Shown: piece by piece, positions 48,781-58,700 of the stretch
Layout of the letters: the number at the start of each line of letters is the position of its first letter
How positions within the stretch are numbered: the first letter of the stretch is position 1
Assembly: GCA_046295175.1 (NCBI GenBank)
Contig: JBKBNY010000004.1
Span: forward strand, 420,591-484,590
DNA: 64,000 bases
Source of the DNA: JALOLV01 sp046295175
GTDB taxonomy: Bacteria > Bacteroidota > Bacteroidia > Cytophagales > Spirosomataceae
Reading direction: 5' to 3'
Made by a program: the position numbers and the translations under genes
Notes under the pieces: generated by a model
What the model was told of the DNA's origin: nothing
Database searches by the model: none
The model's input: the letters and a program-made list of their open reading frames with translations, nothing else

Positions 48781-51700
48781 TTATTTTTCTAAAGGATGTT
48801 CTTTTAATAATTTGTCGGTTTGATAAAAATCTTTTTTTGCTTTTGAGGCCGCTCTAATTTGTTTTACTTTTTCGGCACTAACAACTGATGCACTATTTCC
48901 AAACGAATTTCGTACATAAGTTGCCACTGCGGCAATTTCTTCGTCGTTCAATAATCCCTCAAAAGGTGTCATCGGCACTTGGCCCGGGTAAGTTTTTCCA
49001 TTTACTTCAATTTCGCCCATCAATCCTTTCAAAATGATTTTAACGAGACGTTCTTCATTGCCAGTTACCCATTTTGTATTGGATAATGGTGGAAAACCCG
49101 AAGCAGCTAAACCATTTCCATCGGCTTGGTGGCACGTGATACAATAGCCCTCTTTTGAATAAATAGCTTTGCCTTTATTGAACATATCGAAATCTTTTCC
49201 CTTCAAATTAGTCGTGCTATATACTTCTTTCTTCTTACTAACTGCTTTGCCGCTCACATGAGCCACTGCTGTTTCGTGTGCATGAATCATCCATTCGTCC
49301 AATGGTTTCTTTTTAGCCTCGGCTAAAATCAGGAGTGCTTTTTCTTTTGGCAACCACGATGCCGCCACAATTGCCCCCAATCGAACTCGGCTGTTTTCAT
49401 CACGAACGGCTTGCATCAATAATTCGGCTTGGTCTTTAACTTGATGCCCCGTAAATCTTAGAACTTCAACCGCCGCTGCACGAACATGATAATCATTAGC
49501 TTTCAAAAGTCTTTTAAGGAGTGGTTGGTCAACTTTATCCAATCCCCAAGTAACCCAAAGGGCTTCAAGTAAATGATGCTCATATTTTGGGTCGGTTTTG
49601 TCTAAAGCTACAATCCATTTATTCAATTTTGGTAAAACTTCTTCGGCTTTCCGACCTCTCAATTCTCTTTTTGTTCGATAACGAGTACGGTATTCGGGTA
49701 GTTTAAGATTTTCCAAAAGCGTTTCTACACTTGCACCGTAAACTTGAGCAGGTTTTACCAAAGGTCTTGACGGATAGGTGATTCGGTAGATACGTCCATG
49801 AACGTGGTCACGAAGTGGGTCACGGGCATTGTGTTGCATGTGTCCGATGAGGATATTGTGCCAATCAACAATATAAAGTGAACCATCGGGAGCAATTTCC
49901 ATATCAACCGGACGGAAATTTCTATCTGAACTCACTAATAAATCTTGGCGATGCTTGGTTTTGTAGCCCGTGCCATCATCCCAAATTTTATGCTGTTTTG
50001 TACCCAAAAAGCCTATGGTATTATTGATAATCATATCGCCCTGTACATCGTCAGGGAAATGACGGCTCGAAATAAATTCTAAACCCGAAGTTGGGCGAAC
50101 CATGTGGTCTTTTTCGATTAGCTGAAAACCTTTGTGAGTTGCTTCTCCATATCGAGGCAGTACCGTTCCGGGAGTCATCCAACGCACGTCGGGCGATGAT
50201 GTTTCGGCAAAGAATGGCTGTCCCCATTCATCAAAAGCGATTCCCCAAGGATTCGGAATTGATAATTGAGCAATTCGATGCAACTTCTTTAATTGAGGAC
50301 TAAAACGATAAAATCCACCATTAGTTGCTCGAACAGTACCATACGAAGTTTCTACGTTTGTATGCAAAAATACACCTTCGCCACCATAAATTGCTCCCGA
50401 TGGGTCGGCACAAAAAGCACTGTTGTTATGGTGCGTATCGTGGTCATCGAAGCCACTCATGATGATTTCAACCTTATCGGCTTTATCATCATTATTGGTA
50501 TCGGTAAATAACTTCAAATTCGTTCCTTGCGATACATAAACGCCTTCGGGAGCGAATTCAAAACCTAATGGAAGATGTAAATTATCAACAAAAACGGACT
50601 GTTTATCGGCTTTACCGTCATTGTTGGTATCCTCCAAAATCAATAATTTATCGTTGGGTTTGGTATCGCCCGGTTTGTAATGCGGATAACTCGGCATTGT
50701 TGCTACCCAGAGGCGTCCTTTGTTATCGAACGATAGCTGAACAGGGTTTGCTAAATCTGGAAATTCTTTTTCAGATGCAAAAAGTTCAATTTTGTAACCT
50801 TCGGGTACTTTCAATGACGCGAGTGCTTCTTCGCCGTATAAATATCTTAAACTTCCGTTTTTGTCGGGATTAAAATTGGTTTTTACTTCGGGCAACGAGC
50901 GGGTATTTTTATCTTCGGCAGCCAAATCTGTTTTAATTCCTTTTGAAGCGGCTAACCAGATGGCTTTATCTCGAATATCGGTCATTTGACGAATTTTCTC
51001 AATTTCGGCAGGATAGTTATCTGGTCCGAAAGGATTATAACGACGACCATACGCATGAACACCATTCGGAATTTTAAAGTCGTTGTGCCACATCCAATTT
51101 TTCTCATCCACTGCCCATTTTATCAAATTTCTATTGGATTCTGCCTTGGCTTCGGTTTTTCCAAAAATATTGTCAGCCAATAATTTACCTAACTTTTTGT
51201 AACCTTCTTCATTGAGTTGAGAACCATCAATCGTAAGCGGTTCAACAGTTGAATCATACCATTGTTTCGATGGATTGAAGGCATCAACAAACAAAACACC
51301 GTTTTTGGTCGCTACCTCACGCATGGCGTTGGTATAAAGCAAAAGGTTTGCATTTTCTTTGATTCCATTTGGCAAATCATGGATTTTTGATAAATCTTCA
51401 AAAGCTATCGGAGAAACAATTGCCAGCTTTGGAGCAGCAATGCCATTGTAGTTTTGGCTTAATGTATGCTTGATAAACGCATCCAATTCAGCCTTGAAAT
51501 TAGGTAAACCAGCCACTCCTTGGAATGATTCGCTGTATCCAAAAAATGCAATAATTACATCGGTTTTTAGTCTTGTAAGCCACTGGTCAGGATTTTCAAA
51601 ATGTCCTTCGCTGTCGGAATTATTAGCAAATTCGGTCTGAAACTTTTCTGCACCCGGAAATGCCCACGGAGAAAACCTTGAAGCATGAGGCCGAAAACCC

Positions 51701-51939
51701 GGTGTATCGCCACCATCGCACATATTCCTGATTATGAGCGATTTATCGGGATTTCTTACATGAAGTTCGGTTTCGAAATAATCATAATTTATCATTCTCG
51801 AACCTAAATTCCCGCCAATCAATGAGATTCGAGCGTTGTTTTGAAGTTCGATAAATTTTGAGGTTTTTTGTTGAAAAGATGCAATAAAAAAGGTCGCAAC
51901 AACAAAAAATGTCAGTATATATTTTAGTTTGATTTTCAT
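48781..51939 (-). CDS. SGNH-like / PVC-type dehydrogenase / HEAT / cytochrome c fusion protein
   Basis: A 1052-residue exported protein (signal MKIKLKYILTFFVVATFFIA). Residues 35-270 are an SGNH-like domain, but the catalytic blocks are degraded: ISLIGGNLGSRM has no GDS serine and TIDGSQLNEEG has Gln instead of His. Residues about 370-720 form the PVC-type dehydrogenase propeller (GYKIELFASEKEFPDLANPV, LWVATMPSYPHYKPG, YIVDWHNILIGHMQHN). HEAT-like repeats follow (about 740-900) and a cytochrome c domain (about 940-1035) with GYCITCHQADGNG. It likely oxidises a sugar in the periplasm and feeds electrons to the respiratory chain. Second gene of the operon, 53 bases after the ThuA-like gene. Confidence 0.88.
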   Translation of the reverse strand: MKIKLKYILTFFVVATFFIASFQQKTSKFIELQNNARISLIGGNLGSRMINYDYFETELHVRNPDKSLIIRNMCDGGDTPGFRPHASRFSPWAFPGAEKFQTEFANNSDSEGHFENPDQWLTRLKTDVIIAFFGYSESFQGVAGLPNFKAELDAFIKHTLSQNYNGIAAPKLAIVSPIAFEDLSKIHDLPNGIKENANLLLYTNAMREVATKNGVLFVDAFNPSKQWYDSTVEPLTIDGSQLNEEGYKKLGKLLADNIFGKTEAKAESNRNLIKWAVDEKNWMWHNDFKIPNGVHAYGRRYNPFGPDNYPAEIEKIRQMTDIRDKAIWLAASKGIKTDLAAEDKNTRSLPEVKTNFNPDKNGSLRYLYGEEALASLKVPEGYKIELFASEKEFPDLANPVQLSFDNKGRLWVATMPSYPHYKPGDTKPNDKLLILEDTNNDGKADKQSVFVDNLHLPLGFEFAPEGVYVSQGTNLKLFTDTNNDDKADKVEIIMSGFDDHDTHHNNSAFCADPSGAIYGGEGVFLHTNVETSYGTVRATNGGFYRFSPQLKKLHRIAQLSIPNPWGIAFDEWGQPFFAETSSPDVRWMTPGTVLPRYGEATHKGFQLIEKDHMVRPTSGLEFISSRHFPDDVQGDMIINNTIGFLGTKQHKIWDDGTGYKTKHRQDLLVSSDRNFRPVDMEIAPDGSLYIVDWHNILIGHMQHNARDPLRDHVHGRIYRITYPSRPLVKPAQVYGASVETLLENLKLPEYRTRYRTKRELRGRKAEEVLPKLNKWIVALDKTDPKYEHHLLEALWVTWGLDKVDQPLLKRLLKANDYHVRAAAVEVLRFTGHQVKDQAELLMQAVRDENSRVRLGAIVAASWLPKEKALLILAEAKKKPLDEWMIHAHETAVAHVSGKAVSKKKEVYSTTNLKGKDFDMFNKGKAIYSKEGYCITCHQADGNGLAASGFPPLSNTKWVTGNEERLVKIILKGLMGEIEVNGKTYPGQVPMTPFEGLLNDEEIAAVATYVRNSFGNSASVVSAEKVKQIRAASKAKKDFYQTDKLLKEHPLEK

Positions 51940-51992
51940 ATAAGAAAGGACTTAAAAAGTATAAAATACCACAGTCTGGTTAGAAACCCGAC

Positions 51993-52838
51993 TTACTTGA
52001 CGATTCCTCTAAATGGAACATTTATATCAATCTTACCTTTCCATTTTTTAGGAACTTTCATACCTAATTGGTAATGAATTGCATTGATTACCAATCTTTG
52101 CATAGATTCTACCTGAAAATCTTCGGGATGCCCCATTGTTGTAGTAAAAACCTTTCCGCCATAAGTGTTTGTACCAATCCAAGCAACTGGATTATCAATT
52201 GCCGCTTTATCTGGGTTAACAGATTTTCCCATCAAAAGCCACTCTGAACCTTTGGTTGGATAATCGGGTAAAACTCGATAGAGCCAAGAACTCACATGAA
52301 AATTGGGTGCAACCCCCGTAAGAATCGGATGTTTTTTTGCAGATTCGATGATAGAAACATCGGTTGTACTCTCGTGTCCGTAGTGAGTATGAGCCGCTTT
52401 TCCACCCCAACCCGGAGGGGCATTTAAGGCAAATTCTCCAAAGGCATTCCAACGCTCTGATTCATGCCCTTTCGGGAAATTGAAGGCATGGGTCGAAGTA
52501 CGAAAACCAATTACAGGCTTTTTAGTTTTGAGATAATCTTCGATATGGGCTAATTGGTCGGTCGGGAGTTGTCTCCAACGCAAAAAGAAAACCGCCAAAT
52601 CAGCATCTTTGAGGGCTTCGAGATTTGGAATATTTTTCTCAGCATTTTGGTCAGGATACGATTTTATGACCTTTGTCCGAATTCCGTAGTTTTTTTCGAG
52701 TTCGGCAGCGATGAGCGGAAGAGTTTGTTCGCCACTGTATTCATGGTCGCCGCAGACGAAGACCACTAAAGGTTTTTTCTGTGCAAATAGATTGACTGTT
52801 CCACAAAGAAACAGTAAGAGGAGTATCCCCTTTCTCAT
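51993..52838 (-). CDS. ThuA-domain protein
   Basis: A 281-residue exported protein (signal MRKGILLLLFLCGTVNLFA, then Q). The glutamine-amidotransferase-like flavodoxin fold is visible: VVFVCGDHEYSGEQTLPLIA, LKDADLAVFFLRWRQLPTDQ, PVIGFRTSTHAFNFPKGHES (the HAF motif), WNAFGEFALNAPPGWGGKAA and a late VAWIGTNTYGGKVFTTTMGH. ThuA proteins lie with sugar-oxidation genes, originally trehalose utilisation, where 3-keto sugars are made; their exact chemistry is still open. It is the first gene of the operon that ends at 41374. Upstream lies an inverted repeat (52867-52894) that may be the operator. Confidence 0.9.
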   Translation of the reverse strand: MRKGILLLLFLCGTVNLFAQKKPLVVFVCGDHEYSGEQTLPLIAAELEKNYGIRTKVIKSYPDQNAEKNIPNLEALKDADLAVFFLRWRQLPTDQLAHIEDYLKTKKPVIGFRTSTHAFNFPKGHESERWNAFGEFALNAPPGWGGKAAHTHYGHESTTDVSIIESAKKHPILTGVAPNFHVSSWLYRVLPDYPTKGSEWLLMGKSVNPDKAAIDNPVAWIGTNTYGGKVFTTTMGHPEDFQVESMQRLVINAIHYQLGMKVPKKWKGKIDINVPFRGIVK

Positions 52839-52866
52839 AGTTTTGTTTTTTTAGGTTGAATAGGTA

Positions 52867-52894
52867 TAAGACACTGAAAAATCAATGTGTCTTA
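52867..52894. promoter_or_regulatory. Inverted repeat upstream of the ThuA operon
   Basis: TAAGACAC (52867-52874) / GTGTCTTA (52887-52894) with TGAAAAATCAAT between, itself containing TGA...TCA. It lies 29 to 56 bases before the ThuA start codon, in leader or promoter position, and has no T run in the direction of transcription, so a regulator site is more likely than a terminator. Confidence 0.45.
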
Positions 52895-52990
52895 AAATTA
52901 GGTAATCCGAACTAATAATAAAATTTTATTGATAATTTTTATCGGATAAATATCAAAAACCCGAAAAACAATTCTTGAAGTTACGTTATA

Positions 52991-53024
52991 AACAAAAATA
53001 GCAGAAGTAAACCCTTCTGCTATT
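52991..53024 (-). terminator. Intrinsic terminator of the PorE-like gene
   Basis: Eleven-pair stem AATAGCAGAAG (52997-53007) / CTTCTGCTATT (53014-53024), loop of six; the minus strand continues TTTGTTTATAA. It overlaps the stop codon. Confidence 0.75.
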
Positions 53025-55569
53025 GTATTCTTTCTATCGAAATAATTTTAAATTCTGTTCGTCGGTTTCGCTGATGTTCGGCTTCCGTACATTGAACCCC
53101 ATCACTACATTCATTTACTGGCTCTGTTTCGCCTTTTCCTACACCTTTCATCCTATTTTTAGCAATACTATTTTTAGCCAAATATTCAATCACCTCATTC
53201 ACCCTCCGTACCGACAAAGCCAAATTATCTTGGGCATTACCTCTTGTATCAGTATGCGAACGCACCTCAATTATCATATTCGGATACTTTTTAAGCGTAT
53301 TTACCAATCGGTCTAACTCTCTTGTTGCTTCTTTTCGCAGTTTCCAGCTATCAGAGTCATAATAAATATTGTCTAATTGAACTACATCGCCAACCTTGTA
53401 GAGTTTGGTATCAAATAAAGAAGTAGAAGTTGTAGGTTTCTTTTTCTTGAAAATTGAAATCGTCCTTTTCTCTTCAACTTTGGCCACAACTTCGCTACTT
53501 TTACCAAAATCATCTTTTGCAGCCTCTAAAATATAGTCGCAATTGAGATTTCGCTTAAATTCATAAGACCCATCAGCTTTTGTGGTCATTAATTGAGCCG
53601 AATTATCGCATAAATTGACAAAACGAACCAAAACTCCCGCAATAGGTGTGCTATCTTTTCCGGCAGTTACAACACCTCTGAAAATCGTCGATTTTGCGTT
53701 ATTTCGATTTTGTCGAGAAACAATCCTCATTCGCTGATTTTCGTCTTTATCATTATCATTCTTTGCCTTATTCTTATTTTTATCGGCAATGACTTCAACC
53801 GGTTTTAAGTAAACATCAAGTTTTGATGCCTCAAAATCGGATGCTTCTTTATTCGAAAAATTAACTTTTTTAGGAATGTACCCATTTTGTGTAAAATTCA
53901 AAACGAAGTCGTTATCGGCATCAAGACAGAGTTTAATCCCGCCGTTACTATTGGTTATAGCACTTCCTTGACTACTTGCATCGCCAACAATCTGGTATTC
54001 AAAACGTAATTTTTCAATCGGTTTTTTAGTTTCATTATCAAAAACATTAACAAAAAGTTCTCTACAACCATAGAGTGTACCCATTCGAGTAAATTTGTAA
54101 ATATCGTCATCGCCACCTCCCCGCTTACGGTTACTACTGAAATACCCCAATCGTCGTTCAGAATCAGTAATTATTCCGAAATCATCACGATTTGAATTTA
54201 ATGGAGCACCTAAATTTCTGGTAATTCCAGCAGGTAAACCCGTAGCTGTATTCATTGGGATAAAAAACATATCCAAATCGCCCAACCCCGGAAGCCCATC
54301 CGAAGAAAAATATAAATTTCCTCTTTCATCAACAAACGGAAACATCTCATTGCCACGGGTATTGACTTTTCCACCAAGGTTAATCGGCTTCGACCATTCT
54401 CCATTATTGTATTTTACCATGTAAAGGTCTGTTCCGCCATACCCTCCCGGCATATCCGAAACAAAATACATTATCTTATCATCAATTGTCAATGTAGGAT
54501 GTCCACAAGAAAAATCGGCACCATTAAATGGCAATTCTTTAATATTTGTCCAATCTTTACCTTTGTATTCGGCCGAATAAAGTTTTAGTCTCACAACTGC
54601 TTCTTTTTTACCGCCAAAGATTCCTCCACCACCTTGATTATTTCGCGTAAAAATGATTTTGGAATAATCGTGGAAGAAGGTACATGGACCTTCATGATAT
54701 TTTGAATTTAGGCTTTTGCTAAATTTTTTTGTCTCAATCGTCGGATTCTCTTCGTAATTTTTACTTCCAGAGATAAAATCGCTTCCTTGATGGCCAATAG
54801 TCTGGGCATCGTTAGAAGTTGGAGGAGTGTAATAATCTGAACCTAATTTTTTTGAATTCTGCGGTGTTTTACTTTGAGGATTGCTCGAACCCGAACTCAC
54901 AGCTGAAGTGCTTTCGTCGGTGCCGATTGCCTTTAAGTCTTCGAGATAAAATAAATCTAAGAATGATGAGGCATCCCAATTGAAAACTCTTTTGATGTTA
55001 TTGTTGGCCGAACGCCCCGACACAAAAACCAAACCATTTTTGTAATACACAGGGCTAAAATCTGAATATCCAGAATTAATACCGACGTATTCGACTTTGT
55101 AACTACCTGCATTTCGATTGAGTGCATCGAGGTTGCTGTACAGTTTTGCAAACTGTTCCCCACGCTTATCATGCTCTTGAAGTTCGGTATATTTCAACCA
55201 CATTTTGCGTGATTCATCGTGTTTACCATTTGATGAAAGTACTTGAGCATAATGCTGATATGCTTTTATGTCTTCTCCTTTAAGAATTGGATTTTTGCTC
55301 AAAATCTCGCGAAAAAGCCGTTCGGCATTGGTGTAGTCTTTTACTTGTTTGTAGCTAAGACCTAAACGATACTGTGCTCTGAAGATTTCTTGTTCGGTCA
55401 ATCCCTTACTTTTTTTCAATAGAGTTTCATACAACTCTATCGCTTTTGCATAACCCATAGATTCATATTGCAAATTAGCTCTTTGCAATACTTTCTGAGG
55501 ATTCTGAGCAAATACAAAAGCAACCGTCGTCGTGAGGCAAAATGTTATGAAAATTTTGCGAAACAGCAT
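53020..55569 (-). CDS. TPR/PD40/CRD/OmpA outer-membrane-anchoring protein, PorE-like layout
   Basis: An 849-residue protein from the ATG at 55569 (a TTG precedes it directly). The signal peptide is MLFRKIFITFCLTTTVAFVF, then AQ. Residues 20-150 contain TPR helices (YAKAIELYETLLKKSKG, YRLGLSYKQVKDYTNAERLF); 150-490 hold WD40-like PD40 repeats (GHPTLTIDDKIMYFVSDMPG, NLYFSSDGLPGLGDLDMFFI); then two carboxypeptidase-regulatory-like beta domains (about 500-690), and a C-terminal OmpA domain (about 720-849) with the peptidoglycan motif IEVRSHTDTRGNAQDNLALS. This order matches PorE of the P. gingivalis type IX secretion system. It lies just downstream of the T9SS-secreted adhesin gene, supporting a role in anchoring or secreting it. 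Confidence 0.9.
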   Translation of the reverse strand: MLFRKIFITFCLTTTVAFVFAQNPQKVLQRANLQYESMGYAKAIELYETLLKKSKGLTEQEIFRAQYRLGLSYKQVKDYTNAERLFREILSKNPILKGEDIKAYQHYAQVLSSNGKHDESRKMWLKYTELQEHDKRGEQFAKLYSNLDALNRNAGSYKVEYVGINSGYSDFSPVYYKNGLVFVSGRSANNNIKRVFNWDASSFLDLFYLEDLKAIGTDESTSAVSSGSSNPQSKTPQNSKKLGSDYYTPPTSNDAQTIGHQGSDFISGSKNYEENPTIETKKFSKSLNSKYHEGPCTFFHDYSKIIFTRNNQGGGGIFGGKKEAVVRLKLYSAEYKGKDWTNIKELPFNGADFSCGHPTLTIDDKIMYFVSDMPGGYGGTDLYMVKYNNGEWSKPINLGGKVNTRGNEMFPFVDERGNLYFSSDGLPGLGDLDMFFIPMNTATGLPAGITRNLGAPLNSNRDDFGIITDSERRLGYFSSNRKRGGGDDDIYKFTRMGTLYGCRELFVNVFDNETKKPIEKLRFEYQIVGDASSQGSAITNSNGGIKLCLDADNDFVLNFTQNGYIPKKVNFSNKEASDFEASKLDVYLKPVEVIADKNKNKAKNDNDKDENQRMRIVSRQNRNNAKSTIFRGVVTAGKDSTPIAGVLVRFVNLCDNSAQLMTTKADGSYEFKRNLNCDYILEAAKDDFGKSSEVVAKVEEKRTISIFKKKKPTTSTSLFDTKLYKVGDVVQLDNIYYDSDSWKLRKEATRELDRLVNTLKKYPNMIIEVRSHTDTRGNAQDNLALSVRRVNEVIEYLAKNSIAKNRMKGVGKGETEPVNECSDGVQCTEAEHQRNRRTEFKIISIERIQ

Positions 55570-55640
55570 CAAAAAAAGTTTTCCTATTTTCCTAAATATA
55601 TAACGAAAGATTCAATCAAAAATCATGCCTTATGTCTTTA

Positions 55641-55684
55641 AAAAAGTTATGCCACCAATTCAAATAAAATCGAACGGTGGCATA
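55641..55684 (-). terminator. Hairpin terminator of the giant adhesin gene
   Basis: Nine-pair stem TATGCCACC (55648-55656) / GGTGGCATA (55676-55684) with a 19-base loop; the minus strand then reads ACTTTTTTAAA. It lies 38 bases after the stop codon. Confidence 0.6.
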
Positions 55685-55721
55685 GACTTTCGTAAAGGTG
55701 GGTTAGGTCTATTGTTTAATA

Positions 55722-58700
55722 TTAACGTATGAGTGTCAAGTAACCAATTCTGCTTTCATTCTCACCTTGTACTTTTATTACATAGTAATAAGTTCCATCT
55801 GGTAAGCCTTCGGTTCCGAATCTGATTCCTTGGTTAGATTTACCATCCCAACCATCTTTTATTAGAGCATTTGACTTATCGCTCTCTTTGTAAACTAAAT
55901 GGCCCCAACGGTTATAGATTTCACAACTTTCGAGTGTTACTGTTCCATTAGTGATTAGTTTCCAAGAGTCATTAACTCCGTCACCATTTGGCGAGAAACC
56001 ACCAGGAATAATCACGTCTTTTTCGCTCAAAGTTGGAAGTCTTAATAATGTCGGTGAATCTACATTTACTTTAACCTCGACTCCGTCATTCGACAAGTCA
56101 GTTACAAGAGTGCCGTTACCGATACCTTTTGCAATCACTTGGTTTTTGAATGGTCCCGGGCTACCGTTATTGAAAATCTTCACTGTAAACATTACTGTAT
56201 CTTGCTTACCTACTGCTAACTGTGCAGTACTATCAGCAATCAACATATTTACATCAGATTTACCATTAAAATCTGGATTCACTTTCAAAGTACTTCCAGT
56301 TTTTAGAGTTGGTTTACCTACTAATTGGAAATCGATGGTATCAGGGAAACACTTCTCTAAGCTATCGGTCAATTGGATGTTTTTCAACAATGCATTACCA
56401 ACGTTTTTGATAATTGCCATGTACATTACATCATAACTACCGTTTGTGTTTGCTACTGAATCTACAATCGAAAGTGCAACTCCAATTGCTGGTGCATTTG
56501 GATTTTGGTCGAGTTTGATGCTTATTGGCGAAGGCAAATCGTTGTTAGTTGGGTCTCCATCTCCATCTGGGTCAGGATTTGTACCATCCGTTGACTTATC
56601 TTTTGCAACAACTAAACCTTGGTTATCGCTCGATGTACCTTCGGCACTATTGAAGAATTGATTGATATTTACATCTTTCAAATCTACTCTCACCGTAAAT
56701 TTAATTGCTGCTTTCTTACCTTTCTTCAATGAACTTTGAGCAGAATTCAATAGAGCGGTATTCAATCCACGACCTGAGTATCTTGGATTAACAACTAAGC
56801 CAGAATCAGCTGTAACCTTAATTGTATCGCCGATAAACTTAACTCCGTTGCCAAATGCTTTATCCAAATCATCAATAACTTGTAGGTTACTTAAATCAGT
56901 ATTACCCATGTTAGTTACGAAGATTGTGAATGGAATATCGTAGATTCTCTCTTTCACTTGTTTAGCTTCTTCGCAAACTTTGCTTAAGCCTAACAATGGT
57001 CCAGTTGCCAAGTCGTTGATTGTTACAGTACTTGAGTTATTAGCCAAAGTATTGTCGGTTTGGTCAAGTCTGAATAATTCTGCCTTATTCACAATCTTAC
57101 CTGTTGCCCCTACTTTAGTCATGTATGTAAATACTGTACTATCACCATTTTTCAATGAGTCAATCTTAACCTGTACGATTCCGTTCTCAAACTTAGCATT
57201 GATACTCGAACTTGCGAATGTCAATCCTGCTGGTAGAATATCACGAACAATAACGTTTGTTGCTGTCTTAGGTCCGTTGTTTTTCACAACTACTCTATAA
57301 CTTGCCATTTCGTTCACCGGAACAATCTTCGAGGCTACCGTTTTCTTAACAGAAATATCTGCTAAGTCGCCCACCGGTGTAACTCCACCCGAGCAAGTAT
57401 CAATCTTAACTGTTACCTTAGAACCATCTGAATAGCAACCTAAAGCACTACGCTCAAATACCCAATATTCGCCTGCACCTGCCGCCCCTGGATTTGTAAT
57501 CAAGGCCGAACTCGATGAATTTGTAGTATGGAATTCAAACGCTCCACCATCAGTTGATGGGTCTCCGGTAATTGCTTTATTCAAGTCAACAGTTACAAAA
57601 GGACATGTATTCTTCAATTCGGCAATGACCGTTGGTTTTGTAACTCTCGGTGCTGGTTTGATTGTGATTTCGTTCGATTTCACACTCACACACTTACCAC
57701 CTGCCGATTGACAAACTGCTGTGTAAGTTGTATTTACCGAAGGTGACACTGTTATTACAGCACCCGTCTGACCACTCGACCAAACGATTTGACCATTACA
57801 TCCTGTAGCTGTCAATGTTTCGGATGCTCCGAAGCAAAGAACTGCACTCTTACATGAGATAATTGGTGCTGCTGGTAATCCTACAACTACTTTGAGTGTA
57901 TCAGAATTTTTGCTTATGCAATCACCCAATTTACAGTATGATGAATATCTGCTAATCGAATCAGTTGGTGTTACGATTACTTCGTTACCAGTTAGGCCAT
58001 TTGACCAAACAACAGTACCATCACAACCATATGCTTTCAATGTAACTGGCTCACCTTTACAAACAACATCTGAATTACATACCACCAATGGAATTGATAC
58101 TGTTCCTACTTTTACTTGAACAGAATTCGACAATCCACTTGTACACTTATCTCCATCTGTACATACAGCCGAGTATGATGTAGTTACCGAAGGTTTAACT
58201 GTAATCGAGCTGCCAGTCTCACCAGTTGACCATACTACTTTATTAGCACAATTTGTAGCTGTAAGAGTAATATTTTCTGGTTTACAAACTGCCGATTTCG
58301 ATGCAGCAATAACTGGTGCAGTTATGGTACAACCTGTACAACCTTGAGTTTTAATTCTAATCACTACAGAATTAGATGCCGGACTTGTGCCACAAGATGA
58401 AGTACATGTTGCTGTGTATGTTCCTGCCGTGCTAACCGTGATGCTCGAACCTGTCGAATTATTGCTCCATCTGATAGTACCTGAACAACCAGTTGCGGTC
58501 AATACTGCTGTCTGATTTTCACAAATTTCAGTTTTATCTACCGTAATGACTGGTGCTGAGGTTGCTGTACCAGTTGAAATAACTACTGGATTAGATGCTG
58601 GACTTGTACCACATGAATTTGTACAAGTAGCTGTATATGTGCCTACTGTTGTTACAGTAATACTTGTACCAGTCGTATTATTACTCCATCTAACTGTTCC

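Noticed and set aside
41374..52838. Origin of the operon from a planctomycete contaminant
   Set aside because: PVC-type domains suggested it, but base composition, spacing and terminators look like the rest of the window, and such proteins also occur in Cytophagales.
55951..56436. Plus-strand frame of 161 codons
   Set aside because: Antisense to the DUF11 and sorting-domain part of the adhesin.
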